Source: Massilia endophytica (GTDB lineage: Bacteria; Pseudomonadota; Gammaproteobacteria; Burkholderiales; Burkholderiaceae_D). Taken from it: 64,000 nucleotides of DNA. Positions 7,714 to 26,100 of this stretch are shown piece after piece (position 1 is the stretch's first letter; the number at the start of each line of letters is the position of its first letter). The notes under the pieces are model-generated. The model saw nothing but the letters and a program-made list of their open reading frames with translations, made no database searches and was not told the DNA's origin. Where the stretch lies: positions 4,402,001-4,466,000 of the forward strand of contig NZ_CP088952.1 of assembly GCF_021165955.1 (NCBI RefSeq). The letters are read 5' to 3'. Both the position numbers and the translations under genes were made by a program.

Positions 7714-8550
7714 TTAGGCAGCCAAGGGCTGAGTCCGGAATTGTACCGGGCTCAGCCCTTTTAGTTTGAGCTTGATGCGGTCATGGTTGTAGTAATGGAT
7801 GTAGCGCTTCAGCCCAGCCCTGAGTTCCTCGACGCTGTTGAACTTATTGAGGTAGAAGAACTCGGTCTTCAACACCGCGAAAAAGCTCTCCATCGCCGCG
7901 TTATCGAGGCAGTTTCCCTTCCGCGACATGCTTTGCACCAGCTCGCGTTGGTGGAGCTGACGCTGGTAGGCGGGCATACGATATTGCCACCCCTGGTCGG
8001 AATGAAGCATCGGTTTGTCGTTGGGGCCGAGTTTCGCCAGTGCCTGCTTCAGCATTGAGCTGACCAATTCGAACTTGGGACGCTCGGCGGTTTCGAAGGC
8101 GACGATTTCGCCGTTGTAGAGATCGAGCACAGGCGAAAGATACAGCTTCCTGCCGGCCACATTGAACTCGGTCACATCGGTAACCCACTTCTGGTTGGCG
8201 GCATCGGCCTGGAACTGGCGGTTCAGCTCGTTCGATGCAGCACGCCCCACCTCGCCCCTGAATGATCGGTATTTCTTGGGTCGAACCAGCGATTTCAGTC
8301 CCAGCGTTCCCATCAAGCGCTGTACTTTTTTATGGTTGACCAGCAGACCCAGCTGACGCACCGCGGCAGTGACGCGGCGATAGCCATAACGTCCCTGGTG
8401 ACGATTAAATATCGTCTTGATCTGCTCTTTAACCTGCGCGTGCTTGTCGCCGCCTTGAAGCACTTTCTGCTGGTAGTAGAAGGTGCTGCGCGGCAGCTTT
8501 GCCAGCTTCAACAATCCGGCAATTGGATACTGCTGCCTTAGTTCCTGCAC
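7714..8550 (-). CDS. IS3-family transposase orfB (DDE integrase domain)
   Basis: 278 residues. A HTH_21-type region (AVRQLGLLVNHKKVQRLMG) is followed by the rve integrase core with catalytic residues in KWVTDVTEF (D), MLHSDQGWQY (D) and AMESFFAVLKTE (E), spacing DDE with about 35 residues between the last two. The GTG at 8550 overlaps the orfA stop, and the frame is -1 relative to orfA. A C-AAA-AAG stretch just before the orfA stop could support -1 frameshifting to an OrfAB fusion, as in other IS3 elements. Intact. Confidence 0.9.
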   Translation of the reverse strand: MQELRQQYPIAGLLKLAKLPRSTFYYQQKVLQGGDKHAQVKEQIKTIFNRHQGRYGYRRVTAAVRQLGLLVNHKKVQRLMGTLGLKSLVRPKKYRSFRGEVGRAASNELNRQFQADAANQKWVTDVTEFNVAGRKLYLSPVLDLYNGEIVAFETAERPKFELVSSMLKQALAKLGPNDKPMLHSDQGWQYRMPAYQRQLHQRELVQSMSRKGNCLDNAAMESFFAVLKTEFFYLNKFNSVEELRAGLKRYIHYYNHDRIKLKLKGLSPVQFRTQPLAA

Positions 8551-9074
8551 TACTTGCGCTTTTTGGCGGGAGTCGCCTTCTGCTGTGCTTGAACCAAGGC
8601 TCGCAACTTTTTTAGATATGCCACCTCCATGCGGAGATGGTTTACCTCCGCCAGCAGCTCCTCGCGGGTGCGCGTGTCATCGTTGGGGGAATCTTCTGTT
8701 TTTTCCGTTGCGGTTGCCATCTTGCTCGGTTTTCCTCGTTGGCCGGGCTGCAGGGCATCCAGCCCGCCATTTTCGTAACTACGCCCCCAAGCAGCCAGAA
8801 TGCCAGGATTGCGGATATTGAACTGAGCGGCCGTCTGACCGTATGAAAGTTCATTTTCCCACATGTGCCGCAAGACTGAGAGCTTGAACTCGGCACTGTA
8901 GTGGCTGAACTTCTTCTTGAGTCCTCCGACACCATGGGCCCGGAACGACTCCACCCAGCGTCGCACCATCCCATATGCGACCCTATGCTCTTGCGCGATC
9001 GTCCTGTAACCGGCCCCGCCGCGCAGGTACTGCTGAACTACCGCTAGCTTGAACTTCTCATCGTACTTCGTCAT
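8550..9074 (-). CDS. IS3-family transposase orfA (helix-turn-helix)
   Basis: 174 residues with two HTH modules (QQYLRGGAGYRTIAQEHRVA and SVLRHMWENELSYGQTAAQF) and a C-terminal leucine-zipper-like segment (LLAEVNHLRMEVAYLKKLRA), the length and layout of IS150-group OrfA. The ATG at 9074 begins MTKYDEKFKLAVV; a longer frame reaching 9101 includes the terminal repeat and is unlikely. The last codons GCC-AAA-AAG-CGC-AAG-TAG hold the possible slippage site. Confidence 0.85.
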   Translation of the reverse strand: MTKYDEKFKLAVVQQYLRGGAGYRTIAQEHRVAYGMVRRWVESFRAHGVGGLKKKFSHYSAEFKLSVLRHMWENELSYGQTAAQFNIRNPGILAAWGRSYENGGLDALQPGQRGKPSKMATATEKTEDSPNDDTRTREELLAEVNHLRMEVAYLKKLRALVQAQQKATPAKKRK

Positions 9075-9151
9075 GAAAAAACCCCAAAAGTTGGTGTCCA
9101 ACTCTTGGGGTTCAGTTCACGAGGGCGCCGTTTTCGTTGGGGCGGAAGCTG

Positions 9152-13384
<4,233 letters not shown>

Positions 13385-13419
13385 GTATCACTCCAGGTAG
13401 TGATGAATTCTTCAAATTG

Positions 13420-13440
13420 CCCCGGCGCCTTGCGCCGGGG
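13420..13440 (-). promoter_or_regulatory. 9-bp GC hairpin between rpoB and rpoC
   Basis: CCCCGGCGC (13420-13428), three-base loop, GCGCCGGGG (13432-13440). On the coding strand it sits just after the rpoB stop and is not followed by a U-run, so an mRNA stability or processing element is likelier than a terminator. Confidence 0.55.
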
Positions 13441-13452
13441 CCGCGCGGTGTC

Positions 13453-17568
<4,116 letters not shown>

Positions 17569-17599
17569 TCCGTGAGTGACAGGAAAGGATAAAAGCTTC

Positions 17600-17642
17600 A
17601 GATTTCCGCTGTATCCGCTATAGTTCTCTACAGCGGAAATCT
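17600..17642 (-). promoter_or_regulatory. 14-bp perfect hairpin in the rplL-rpoB gap
   Basis: AGATTTCCGCTGTA (17600-17613), 15-nt loop, TACAGCGGAAATCT (17629-17642). In E. coli this same gap contains an attenuator and an RNase III site that set the ratio of L7/L12 to RNA polymerase; the long perfect stem here is a candidate for the same role. The assignment is by position. Confidence 0.5.
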
Positions 17643-17698
17643 CAAGACTCTAGCTTTCAGGCCGGGTACAGCAAACAAATACAGCAGGGACGACAAAG

Positions 17699-17750
17699 GA
17701 GCCAAAGCCGGACCTCCTCCCTTCCGGAAGGAGATCCGCGACTTTGGCTC
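17699..17750 (-). promoter_or_regulatory. Extended stem-loop just downstream of rplL (attenuator candidate)
   Basis: GAGCCAAAG (17699-17707) pairs with CTTTGGCTC (17742-17750); inner pairs CGGA/TCCG and a CTTCC/GGAAG core lengthen the stem. On the coding strand it lies 34 bp past the rplL stop and is followed by TCCTTTGTCG, not a strong U-run, consistent with partial termination ahead of rpoB. Confidence 0.5.
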
Positions 17751-17783
17751 GGGCGCAAAAGACTACCAGCGCCGGTATTTCAA

Positions 17784-18164
17784 TTACTTCAGGTCGGCCT
17801 TGGCGCCAGCTTCTTCCAGCTTCTTCTTGCCGGCTTCAGCGTCAGCTTTCGACAGGGCTTCCTTCACGGTCTTCGGTGCGCCGTCCACCAGGTCCTTGGC
17901 TTCTTTCAGGCCCAGACCGGTGATTTCACGCACTGCCTTGATGACGCCCACTTTGTTGGCGCCGACTTCGGACAGGACCAGGTTGAATTCGGTCTGCTCT
18001 TCAGCAGCAGCCGCGCCGCCGCCGGCAGCACCGCCAGCAGCCGGAGCTGCCATTGCAGCTGCGGACACGCCGAACTTCTCTTCGAAGGCCTTCACCAGTT
18101 CGTTCAGGTCCATCACGGACATTTCGCTCACTGCGTTCAGGATATCGTCTTTGCTAATTGCCAT
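17784..18164 (-). CDS. rplL: 50S ribosomal protein L7/L12
   Basis: 126 residues. It has the N-terminal dimerisation helices (DDILNAVSEMSVMDLNELVK), the Ala/Gly-rich hinge (AAPAAGGAAGGGAAAAEE) and the C-terminal factor-binding domain (KVGVIKAVREITGLGLKEAK). L7/L12 dimers form the ribosomal stalk on L10 and recruit translation GTPases. It follows rplJ by 61 bp; the strong start context AGGAG precedes the ATG at 18164. Confidence 0.98.
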   Translation of the reverse strand: MAISKDDILNAVSEMSVMDLNELVKAFEEKFGVSAAAMAAPAAGGAAGGGAAAAEEQTEFNLVLSEVGANKVGVIKAVREITGLGLKEAKDLVDGAPKTVKEALSKADAEAGKKKLEEAGAKADLK

Positions 18165-18225
18165 TTGAAACTCCTAATAGATTTATGTGCTACAGAATTG
18201 ATTACTTGAGAAAAAAGACCAGGGC

Positions 18226-18729
18226 TTAAGCTGCAGCGCCTTCGGATTCTTTTTTCGCTGCCAGAGCAGCCAGACCACGTGCAAAGCCCGACACCGGAGC
18301 CAGCATAACGCCCAACAGCTGCGAGATGAGGACTTCACGGCTTGGAATGCTCGCCAGTGCAGTCACGCCAGCCACGTCGAGCTGCTTGCCTGCATAGTTA
18401 CCTGCTTTCACGACCAGCTTGTCGTTGGTTTTCGCGAAGTCGGCGAGGACTTTCGCGGCAGCCACGGCGTCGTCCGAGATCGAGTAGATCAGCGGACCGG
18501 TCATTGCGTCGGACAGGTTGGCGAATTGCGTACCTTCCACAGAGCGGCGGGCCAGCGTGTTCTTCAGAACACGCAGGTACACGCCCTGGGCACGCGCCTT
18601 AGCACGAAGTTGCGTCAAGTGAGCAACCTGGATGCCACGGTACTCGGCCACGACGATCGTTTGCGCAGTTGCTACTTTTGCGGAAACTTCGGCGACGACG
18701 GCCTTTTTGTCATTCAGATTGAGACCCAC
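18226..18729 (-). CDS. rplJ: 50S ribosomal protein L10
   Basis: 167 residues with the GTG at 18729 as start, reading MGLNLNDKKAVVAEV as in other betaproteobacteria. An in-frame TTG at 18735 is possible on paper, but AAGGAGG (18742-18736) ends directly against it, whereas it stands 6 bases from the GTG, the optimal spacing. The protein has the N-terminal rRNA-binding domain (VVAEYRGIQVAHLTQLRAKA) and a C-terminal helix that carries L7/L12 dimers. The L10-L12 complex normally represses its own leader, located upstream here. Confidence 0.97.
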   Translation of the reverse strand: MGLNLNDKKAVVAEVSAKVATAQTIVVAEYRGIQVAHLTQLRAKARAQGVYLRVLKNTLARRSVEGTQFANLSDAMTGPLIYSISDDAVAAAKVLADFAKTNDKLVVKAGNYAGKQLDVAGVTALASIPSREVLISQLLGVMLAPVSGFARGLAALAAKKESEGAAA

Positions 18730-18839
18730 GGTCAACCTCCTTAAATGATGCTTGGCAAATGCCGCACATCGGTTCGAACAACGGCGTCCGAGGTTTAGGA
18801 GTCCAATGGACTACGAAACTTGTTCGGGTACACCATCTG

Positions 18840-18893
18840 CGCTGGGAGCTTTCACTATTAACCCGGTGCCTGCCTGCTGCACTGAGCCCAGCG
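18840..18893 (-). promoter_or_regulatory. Candidate L10 leader element (autoregulatory rRNA mimic)
   Basis: In the 245-bp untranslated stretch before rplJ, CGCTGGG (18840-18846) can pair with CCCAGCG (18887-18893), closing an internal region of about 40 nt that includes GTTAATAGTGAAAGC on the coding strand. An L10(L12)4-binding leader is known at this place in many bacteria. The fold is inferred by eye. Confidence 0.4.
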
Positions 18894-18905
18894 GTCTTTG
18901 ATTGC

Positions 18906-18927
18906 CTGGCAGGGTTGCCCCTGCCAG
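18906..18927 (-). promoter_or_regulatory. 9-bp hairpin with GNRA-type loop between rplA and rplJ
   Basis: On the transcript CUGGCAGGG-GCAA-CCCUGCCAG (18927-18906), 48 bases after the rplA stop. A perfect stem with a GCAA tetraloop is very stable; no U-run follows. Possible partial terminator or part of the L10 leader. Confidence 0.5.
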
Positions 18928-18974
18928 CCCAAAGATGCGCCCGGCTAATGTTCCGCCGGGACTTGATTCTTTAC

Positions 18975-19670
18975 TTAGGCAGCCAGGGTTGCCTGATCCA
19001 CGCGCACGCCCGCGCCCATGGTCGAGGAGATCGACACTTTGCGCAGGTACACGCCTTTGGACGAAGCAGGCTTGGCCTTGTTCAGGGCGTCGATCAGGGC
19101 GACCAGGTTGGTCTTCAGATCGGCGTCGCTGAAAGACTTGCGGCCGATGGTGGCGTGGATGATACCGGCCTTGTCGGTACGGTACTGCACCTGGCCGGCC
19201 TTGGCGTTCTTCACGGCGCCAGCCACGTCAGGGGTCACGGTGCCAACCTTCGGGTTCGGCATCAGGCCGCGCGGGCCCAGGATCTGGCCCAGGGTACCGA
19301 CGATACGCATGGTGTCGGGCGAGGCGATCACGATGTCGAACGGCATGTCGCCGGCCTTCACGCGTTCTGCCAGGTCTTCCATGCCGACCACGTCGGCGCC
19401 CGCTGCCTTGGCAGCTTCAGCCTTGTCGCCGGTGGCGAACACGGCCACGCGGACGGTCTTGCCGGTGCCTGCTGGCAGCACGACGGAGCCGCGCACCACC
19501 TGGTCGGACTTCTTCGGGTCCACGCCCAGCTGGACGGACACGTCGATCGACTCGTTGAACTTGGCGGTGGCCAGTTCCTTGATCAGGGCGACAGCGTTGT
19601 CGAAGGCGTACACTTTGGTACGGTCTACTTTAGCCTTGATGGCTTGAGCGCGTTTGGACAGTTTTGCCAT
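18975..19670 (-). CDS. rplA: 50S ribosomal protein L1
   Basis: 231 residues, normal length. Conserved L1 stretches are present: KRAQAIKAKVDRTKVYAFDNA near the N-terminus (quoted in part), GTGKTVRVAVFATG, GILGPRGLMPNPK-type ILGPRGLMPNPKVGTV and the C-terminal VYLRKVSISSTMGAGVRVD. L1 binds 23S rRNA at the mobile stalk and represses translation of the L11-L1 unit. It begins 2 bp after the rplK stop. Confidence 0.98.
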   Translation of the reverse strand: MAKLSKRAQAIKAKVDRTKVYAFDNAVALIKELATAKFNESIDVSVQLGVDPKKSDQVVRGSVVLPAGTGKTVRVAVFATGDKAEAAKAAGADVVGMEDLAERVKAGDMPFDIVIASPDTMRIVGTLGQILGPRGLMPNPKVGTVTPDVAGAVKNAKAGQVQYRTDKAGIIHATIGRKSFSDADLKTNLVALIDALNKAKPASSKGVYLRKVSISSTMGAGVRVDQATLAA

Positions 19671-19672
19671 GA

Positions 19673-20104
19673 TTAGATGCCCTCAACGGTGATGCCCATG
19701 GAACGAGCGGAACCGGCGATGGTACGCACGGCGGCGTCCAGGTCAGCCGCGGTCAGGTCCGGGGTCTTCAGTTTCGCGATTTCTTCCGCTTGTGCGCGGG
19801 TCAGCTTGCCAACCTTGTCGGTATGTGGCTTCGGCGAACCTTTTTGCACGCCGGAGTGCTTCTTGATCAGGTAGGTGGCCGGCGGGGTCTTCATCTGGAA
19901 GGTGAAGGACTTGTCCGCGAAGGCGGTGATCACCACGGGGATCGGCATGCCGGGTTCCATGCCCTGGGTCTGCGCGTTGAACGCCTTGCAGAATTCCATG
20001 ATGTTCAGGCCGCGCTGACCGAGCGCAGGGCCGATCGGTGGGGAGGGGTTTGCCTTACCAGCTGGCACTTGCAGCTTGATAAAGCCAATGATTTTCTTTG
20101 CCAT
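19673..20104 (-). CDS. rplK: 50S ribosomal protein L11
   Basis: 143 residues with the hallmark N-terminal IKLQVPAGKANPSPPIGPAL, NIMEFCKAFNAQT and the C-terminal rRNA-binding domain (GSARSMGITVEGI). L11 shapes the GTPase-associated centre of the 50S subunit. It is followed by rplA after 2 bp and preceded by a 90-bp gap from nusG that contains a hairpin. Confidence 0.98.
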   Translation of the reverse strand: MAKKIIGFIKLQVPAGKANPSPPIGPALGQRGLNIMEFCKAFNAQTQGMEPGMPIPVVITAFADKSFTFQMKTPPATYLIKKHSGVQKGSPKPHTDKVGKLTRAQAEEIAKLKTPDLTAADLDAAVRTIAGSARSMGITVEGI

Positions 20105-20138
20105 GATGGCGTTTCCTATCGTTGGATTGAGTAGTAGC

Positions 20139-20155
20139 GCCCCGCAGTGCGGGGC
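20139..20155 (-). terminator. 7-bp GC hairpin between nusG and rplK
   Basis: GCCCCGC-AGT-GCGGGGC. On the coding strand it lies about 40 bases after the nusG stop without a U-run. It may partly separate the secE-nusG unit from the ribosomal-protein unit. Confidence 0.4.
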
Positions 20156-20194
20156 TCCTCTTGCGGATTAGGCGCTCCGTTCGGCGCTTGCTGC

Positions 20195-20794
20195 TTAAAC
20201 TTTTTCGACCTGGCCGAATTCGAGCTCGACGGGGGTGGCGCGGCCGAAGATGGTGACGGAGACGCGGACCTTGGATTTCTCGTAGTTCACTTCTTCCACG
20301 TTGCCGTTGAAGTCGGTGAACGGACCGTCCTTGATGCGCACCTGCTCGCCCACTTCGTACAGCACCTTGGGACGCGGCTTCTCCACGCCTTCCTGCATCT
20401 GGTGCATGATCTTCTCGATCTCGCGCGCAGGGATGGGGGTGGGCTTGTTCGACTTGCCGCCGATAAAACCGGTGACCTTGCTGGTGTTCTTCACCAGGTG
20501 CCAGGTATCGTCGGTCATTTCCATCTCCACCAGCACGTAGCCGGGGAAGAAGCGGCGTTCGGTGACGGACTTCTGGCCGTTCTTGACCTCGACGACTTCC
20601 TCGGTCGGCACCAGGATCTGGCCGAACTTGTCCTGCATGCCGGCGCGCTCGACGCGCTCGGTCAGGGCACGCTGCACGCTTTTCTCCATGCCGGAATAAG
20701 CATGCACAACGTACCAGCGCTTGTTGTTCACTGGAACGCTGAGCGGCTGTGCCGGGTCTTGGCCCGGCACGTCGTCTTGCACATTTTCGCTCAT
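20195..20794 (-). CDS. nusG: Transcription termination/antitermination factor NusG
   Basis: 199 residues with the ATG at 20794 (MSENVQDDVPGQDPAQ). The NGN domain starts at KRWYVVHAYSGME and contains VLVEMEMTDDTWHLVKNT; the KOW domain is VRIKDGPFTDFNGNVEEVNY near the C-terminus. NusG binds RNA polymerase and couples it to Rho or the ribosome. The start overlaps the secE stop by one base (TAATG); an upstream in-frame TTG lies inside secE and is less likely. The short acidic N-terminal extension before the NGN domain is common in Burkholderiales. Confidence 0.97.
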   Translation of the reverse strand: MSENVQDDVPGQDPAQPLSVPVNNKRWYVVHAYSGMEKSVQRALTERVERAGMQDKFGQILVPTEEVVEVKNGQKSVTERRFFPGYVLVEMEMTDDTWHLVKNTSKVTGFIGGKSNKPTPIPAREIEKIMHQMQEGVEKPRPKVLYEVGEQVRIKDGPFTDFNGNVEEVNYEKSKVRVSVTIFGRATPVELEFGQVEKV

Positions 20795-21177
20795 TATTTT
20801 TTCCAACCCAGGATCACGTCGTACAACAGGAATTCCAGCAACTTATCCGTGCCCCACAGGAACACCGCCATCACCACCACGAAGGCGAACACGATCAGCG
20901 TGATCTGGGTGGCTTCCTTGCGGGTCGGCCACACCACTTTTTTGGTCTCGCGGACGGATTCCTTGGCAAAATTCAGGAAATCGCGGCCAGTGGTGGAGGT
21001 GTATGCGATGCCAGCGCCAATAAGCAAACCACCCACCAGCGCGGCGACGCGCATAATGGATGGTTGACCTGCCAGGTAGAAGAACCCGACGACGCCTGCA
21101 ATCACCGCAACCACTGCCAGCAGCACCTTGAGCTTGTCGCCCGGCGTGCCAACGGTTTGCACGGATTGATTAGACAT
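20794..21177 (-). CDS. secE: Preprotein translocase subunit SecE
   Basis: 127 residues with three hydrophobic segments (VLLAVVAVIAGVVGFFYLA, MRVAALVGGLLIGAGIAY and ITLIVFAFVVVMAVFLWG). The conserved SecE core FAKESVRETKKVVWPTRKEA precedes the last one. SecE is an essential part of the SecYEG channel. It is translationally coupled to nusG and follows tRNA-Trp by 36 bp. Confidence 0.97.
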   Translation of the reverse strand: MSNQSVQTVGTPGDKLKVLLAVVAVIAGVVGFFYLAGQPSIMRVAALVGGLLIGAGIAYTSTTGRDFLNFAKESVRETKKVVWPTRKEATQITLIVFAFVVVMAVFLWGTDKLLEFLLYDVILGWKK

Positions 21178-21213
21178 TTACTTTTTACTTTCGGTGCCCT
21201 GCACCAGATTCGG

Positions 21214-21289
21214 TGGCAGGGGCGGAGGGCATCGAACCCCCAACCTTCGGTTTTGGAGACCGACGCTCTGCCAATTGAGCTACGCCCCT
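21214..21289 (-). tRNA. tRNA-Trp (anticodon CCA)
   Basis: 76 nt with the 3' CCA encoded. The acceptor stem AGGGGCG/CGCCCCT is perfect, and the anticodon loop CTCCAAA gives CCA. It lies between tuf and secE, the standard place in betaproteobacteria. Confidence 0.97.
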
Positions 21290-21318
21290 ACGTAAAACTT
21301 ACAGTGGAATCCGTTATT

Positions 21319-21345
21319 CTAGCACCCAACGCCGTCGGGTGCTAG
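21319..21345 (-). terminator. 9-bp hairpin downstream of tuf
   Basis: CTAGCACCC (21319-21327), 9-nt loop, GGGTGCTAG (21337-21345), about 17 bases beyond the tuf stop and upstream of tRNA-Trp. No U-run follows on the coding strand, so read-through or tRNA processing is possible. Confidence 0.5.
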
Positions 21346-21361
21346 TCCTTGGCAAGATTCC

Positions 21362-22552
<1,191 letters not shown>

Positions 22553-22632
22553 TTTAGACTCCTAACAATTTGATAAGATTGCTGGGCACGCGCCCGACTG
22601 TCAGATGAACTTACTGCTGATACTGCGAATTC

Positions 22633-22707
<75 letters not shown>

Positions 22708-22734
22708 ATTTGTACTGCGCGCTGCTAACGAAGC

Positions 22735-22808
22735 TGGAGCGGGTGAAGGGAATCGAACCCTCGTCTTAAGCTTGGAAGGCTTCAGCTCTACCATTGAGCT
22801 ACACCCGC
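22735..22808 (-). tRNA. tRNA-Gly (anticodon TCC)
   Basis: 74 nt including encoded CCA. Acceptor GCGGGTG pairs with CACCCGC; the anticodon loop CTTCCAA gives TCC. Confidence 0.96.
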
Positions 22809-22851
22809 GAGGTCCGTTTCACTTCTATATCACTCAGTTTCCTAGCAAACT

Positions 22852-22937
22852 TGGTGGAGGGGACTGGATTCGAACCAGTGTACTCATAAGAGGGCAGATT
22901 TACAGTCTGCTGCCTTTAACCACTCGGCCACCCCTCC
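22852..22937 (-). tRNA. tRNA-Tyr (anticodon GTA)
   Basis: 86 nt including encoded CCA, with the long variable arm of tRNA-Tyr. Acceptor GGAGGGG pairs with CCCCTCC; the anticodon loop CTGTAAA gives GTA. It is the first gene after the promoter at 22952-22980. Confidence 0.96.
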
Positions 22938-22951
22938 GCGAGGAACCGCAG

Positions 22952-22980
22952 AGTATGAAGCACCTACAAAAAACTGTCAA
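22952..22980 (-). promoter_or_regulatory. Sigma-70 promoter for the tRNA-Tyr/Gly/Thr-tuf unit
   Basis: On the minus strand TTGACA (22980-22975), a 17-bp spacer and CATACT (22957-22952), placing the start about 7 bp before tRNA-Tyr. A perfect -35 with consensus spacing is expected of a strong stable-RNA promoter. The GC-rich CTCTGCGG after the -10 could be a discriminator. Confidence 0.8.
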
Positions 22981-23147
22981 GAGCTCAAGCCCAAAAGTAC
23001 AGGCTGTGCGTCCGACCGTTCGCTTCGGGGCGGAATTGTAACGGCTGCATCAACAAAAGTGCAAGTGTTGTTTTTAGGTTGCATGAAAACTCCGCTTTGT
23101 GCTCGACAATAGCTTTTCGACCACGCATTCTCCTCGCCGGAATCTTC

Positions 23148-26100
23148 ATGACCGAAACGCCCCGCCGGCCATCCGGACTCAGCCCGCTTCTCGCCAACGC
23201 CGTCCTCCTGGCCGCCTACCTGGCGACGGGCGAACTGGGCTTGCAGCTGGCCCTGGCTCCCGGCTATGCCACGCCCCTCTTCCTTCCCGCCGGGATCGCC
23301 CTGGCTGTCCTGGTCAGCTGGGGTCCGCGGCTGCTGCCGGGGGTGGCCCTGGGCGCCCTGCTGCTGAACCTGGTGCCCCTGGCGCGCGGCCCGCTGGCCC
23401 TGCCCGACTTCGCCCACGTGGTGGCGGCCTGCTCGGCCGCCTGCGGCGCCACCCTTCAGGCCTACGTGGCCATGCACGCCTTCAACCGCTGGATACGGCC
23501 CGCCATCGGCTCGGGGCGCGACGTGCTGCGCTTTCTGCTGCTGGCGCCCCTGCTCTCGCTCACCAGCAGCACCTTTTCGCTGTGCGGCATCGCCCTCTCG
23601 GGCGTGTTGAGCACGACCGAGTTCGCGGCCAACTGGCTGGCCTGGTGGCTGGGCGACTCCATCGGCATGCTGCTGGCCGCGCCCCTGGTATGGGTGCTGA
23701 TCGGCCAGCCGCGCGAGCTGTGGCGCCGGCGGCGCTGGGTGGTGGGCCTGCCGCTGGCCCTGCTGATGGCCGTCTTCGTCGGCATCTTCCTCCAGGTGGA
23801 GAAATGGGAGTCGTCCCAGCAGATGCAGACCTTCAACCTCAAGTCGCAGCAGGCGAGCGACCTGCTGCAGGCCAAGCTCAACGAACACGAGCGTTTCCTC
23901 TACGCCATGTCGCGCGCGATCAGCGGGCATGGCGAGCACATGAACGCCAAGGATTTCAGCAATGTCGCCAGCGGCTACCTGGACCGGCGCGACGAGCTGC
24001 TGTCGATGAGCTGGCTGCGCCCCGTCGCGCGCGAGGACAGGGCCGCCCTGGAGACTTGGGCGCGGGCCAACGTGCAGACCAACTTCCAGATCAAGCAGAT
24101 CACGCCGGACCGCCACCTGCTGCCCGCGCCCGAGCGCGAGCGCTACATGACGGCCATCTTCATCGAACCGGCCGACCGCCGCCAGCACTGGGGCCTGGAC
24201 CTGCTGAGCGAACCGACGCGCGCCGCGATGATCGAGAGCGCCGTGCGCAGCGGCCAGCCCACGGCGAGCGCGCCCCTGCGCCTGCTCAGCAGCAAGCCTG
24301 CGCCGGGCGTGCTGGTAGCCCAGTCCGTTGCCGTCGCGCCGGGCGAGCCGCCGCTGGGCGTGCTGCTCATCGCCCTGCAGAACGACAGCTACCTGCTGCA
24401 GGTGCTCAAGCAGATCGGCTTCCCGCACATGCTGGCGCGCCTGGTGGACCTGGACGCCCAGCAGGACGCCACCCTGTTCGACCAGCTGGCCGGCCCGCCC
24501 GGCGAACACGACTTCAAGCAGGAACTGCGCTTCGGCGGCCGCCGCTACGAGCTCACCCTCGCGCCCACGGAAGCCTACCTGGCCCAGCACCGCGGCTGGC
24601 AAAGCTGGACGGTGCTGACCTCGGGCCTGCTGCTCACCGGCCTGCTGGGCGGCCTGCTGCTCATGATCAGCGGCGAGCGCGCCGAAGTGCAGGCCCAGGT
24701 GGAAGACGCCACCGCCCGCCTGCAGGAAAGGGAGGCGCGCCTGCAGGCCATTCTCGACAATGCGGCCGACGCCATCCTCACCATAGACGCGGAAGGCCGT
24801 CTGGTCGCGGGCAACGCGGCGGCGGGCCGCCTCTTCGGCTACCGCCAGGACCAGATCCCCGGCCTGCCCCTGCAGGACCTGCTCCCCGTGGCGCAGGGCG
24901 AAACACCGTCCCAGCTGCTGCGCAGCATCGCCAGCGGCGAGAGCCACGAGCACGAAGCGACCGGCTGGCGCAGCGACGGCGCGCCCTTCCCGCTGGCCGT
25001 GTCCGTCAGCGAAGTGGTGCTGCCGCGCGAGAACCTGTTCGTTGCCATCCTGCACGACCTGACCGAGCAGCACCGCGCCCAGGAGCGCATCTACCGCCTG
25101 GCCCACCACGACCCGCTGACGGGCCTGGACAACCGCCTCTCCCTCAACCTGCGCCTGGACCAGCTGCTGGCGCAGACGCGCCGCGCCCAGGGCACGGCGG
25201 CCGTGATGTTCCTTGACCTGGACCACTTCAAGAAGATCAACGACACGCACGGCCACCAGACGGGCGACCTGCTGCTGGTGGCCGTGGCCAACCGCCTGCG
25301 CGAACTGCTGCGCGAGGTGGACACCATCGCCCGCCTGGGCGGCGACGAATTCATCGTCGTCACCAGCGGCACCGTCACGCCGGACGAGACCAGCGCCATC
25401 GCGATACGCATCGTCGAAGCCCTGAGCGCGCCCTATCTGCTGCAAGGAAAGACCGTGCACAGCGGCGCCAGCGTGGGCGTGGCGATGTTCCCCATGGACG
25501 GCGAGGACGGCAACACCCTGCTGCGCAACGCCGACACCGCCATGTACGCCGCCAAGAGCCGGGGCCGCAACAACTTCCAGTTCTTCTCCGCCGCCATGAA
25601 CACGGCCACGCACGAACGCCTGATGCTGGAGAACCGCCTGTGGCAGGCGCTGGAGAAGGAGGAATTCGAAATCTACCTGCAGGCCCAGATCGACCTCGAC
25701 ACGCAGACCGTGATCGGCGCCGAAGCCCTGCTGCGCTGGCACCATCCCGAGCTGGGCCTGGTGAGTCCGGACCGCTTCATCCCCATTGCCGAGGAATCGG
25801 GCCTGATCCTGCCGCTGGGCGACTGGGTGCTGCAGCACGCGGTGCACCTGCTGGACCGCTGGAGCGGCATGGGCCTGGGCCACCTGCGCCTGGCCGTGAA
25901 CCTCTCGGCCCGCCAGTGCCACGGCAGCGCCCTGCTGCCCCAGCTCGACCGCCTGGTGGCCGACAGCGGCATCGATCCCTCGCTGCTGGAAATGGAGATC
26001 ACGGAATCGGCGGCCATGCAGGACCCCGAGCGCAGCCGCGCCCTGTTGAAGGAGTTGCGCACGCGCGGCATCAAGGTCGCCATCGACGACTTCGGCACCG

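Larger units (their letters stand above)
7683..9119 (-). mobile_element. IS3-family insertion sequence (IS150-like group)
   Basis: 1,437 bp bounded by inverted repeats beginning TGAACTGA; the outer 25 bases match at 23 positions (7683 inward versus 9119 inward). It carries orfA and orfB in -1 relative frame. No target-site duplication is evident at the boundaries. It lies between rpoC (stop at 9152) and a sequence GCGGGCTTTTGTTTTT (minus-strand reading at 7679-7664) that looks like the second half of an rpoC terminator. Confidence 0.88.

Noticed and set aside
13420..13440. rpoB-rpoC hairpin as a terminator
   Set aside because: No U-run follows and rpoC must be co-transcribed.
18735..18735. 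TTG at 18735 as the rplJ start
   Set aside because: The AAGGAGG site ends directly next to it; the GTG six bases further has correct spacing and the conserved N-terminus.
22977..25922. 981-codon minus-strand frame opposite the GGDEF-EAL gene, and similar long antisense frames opposite rhs, signalling and peptidase genes
   Set aside because: Low-complexity His/Arg/Ala/Gln content, no start context, and the opposite strand encodes clear domains.
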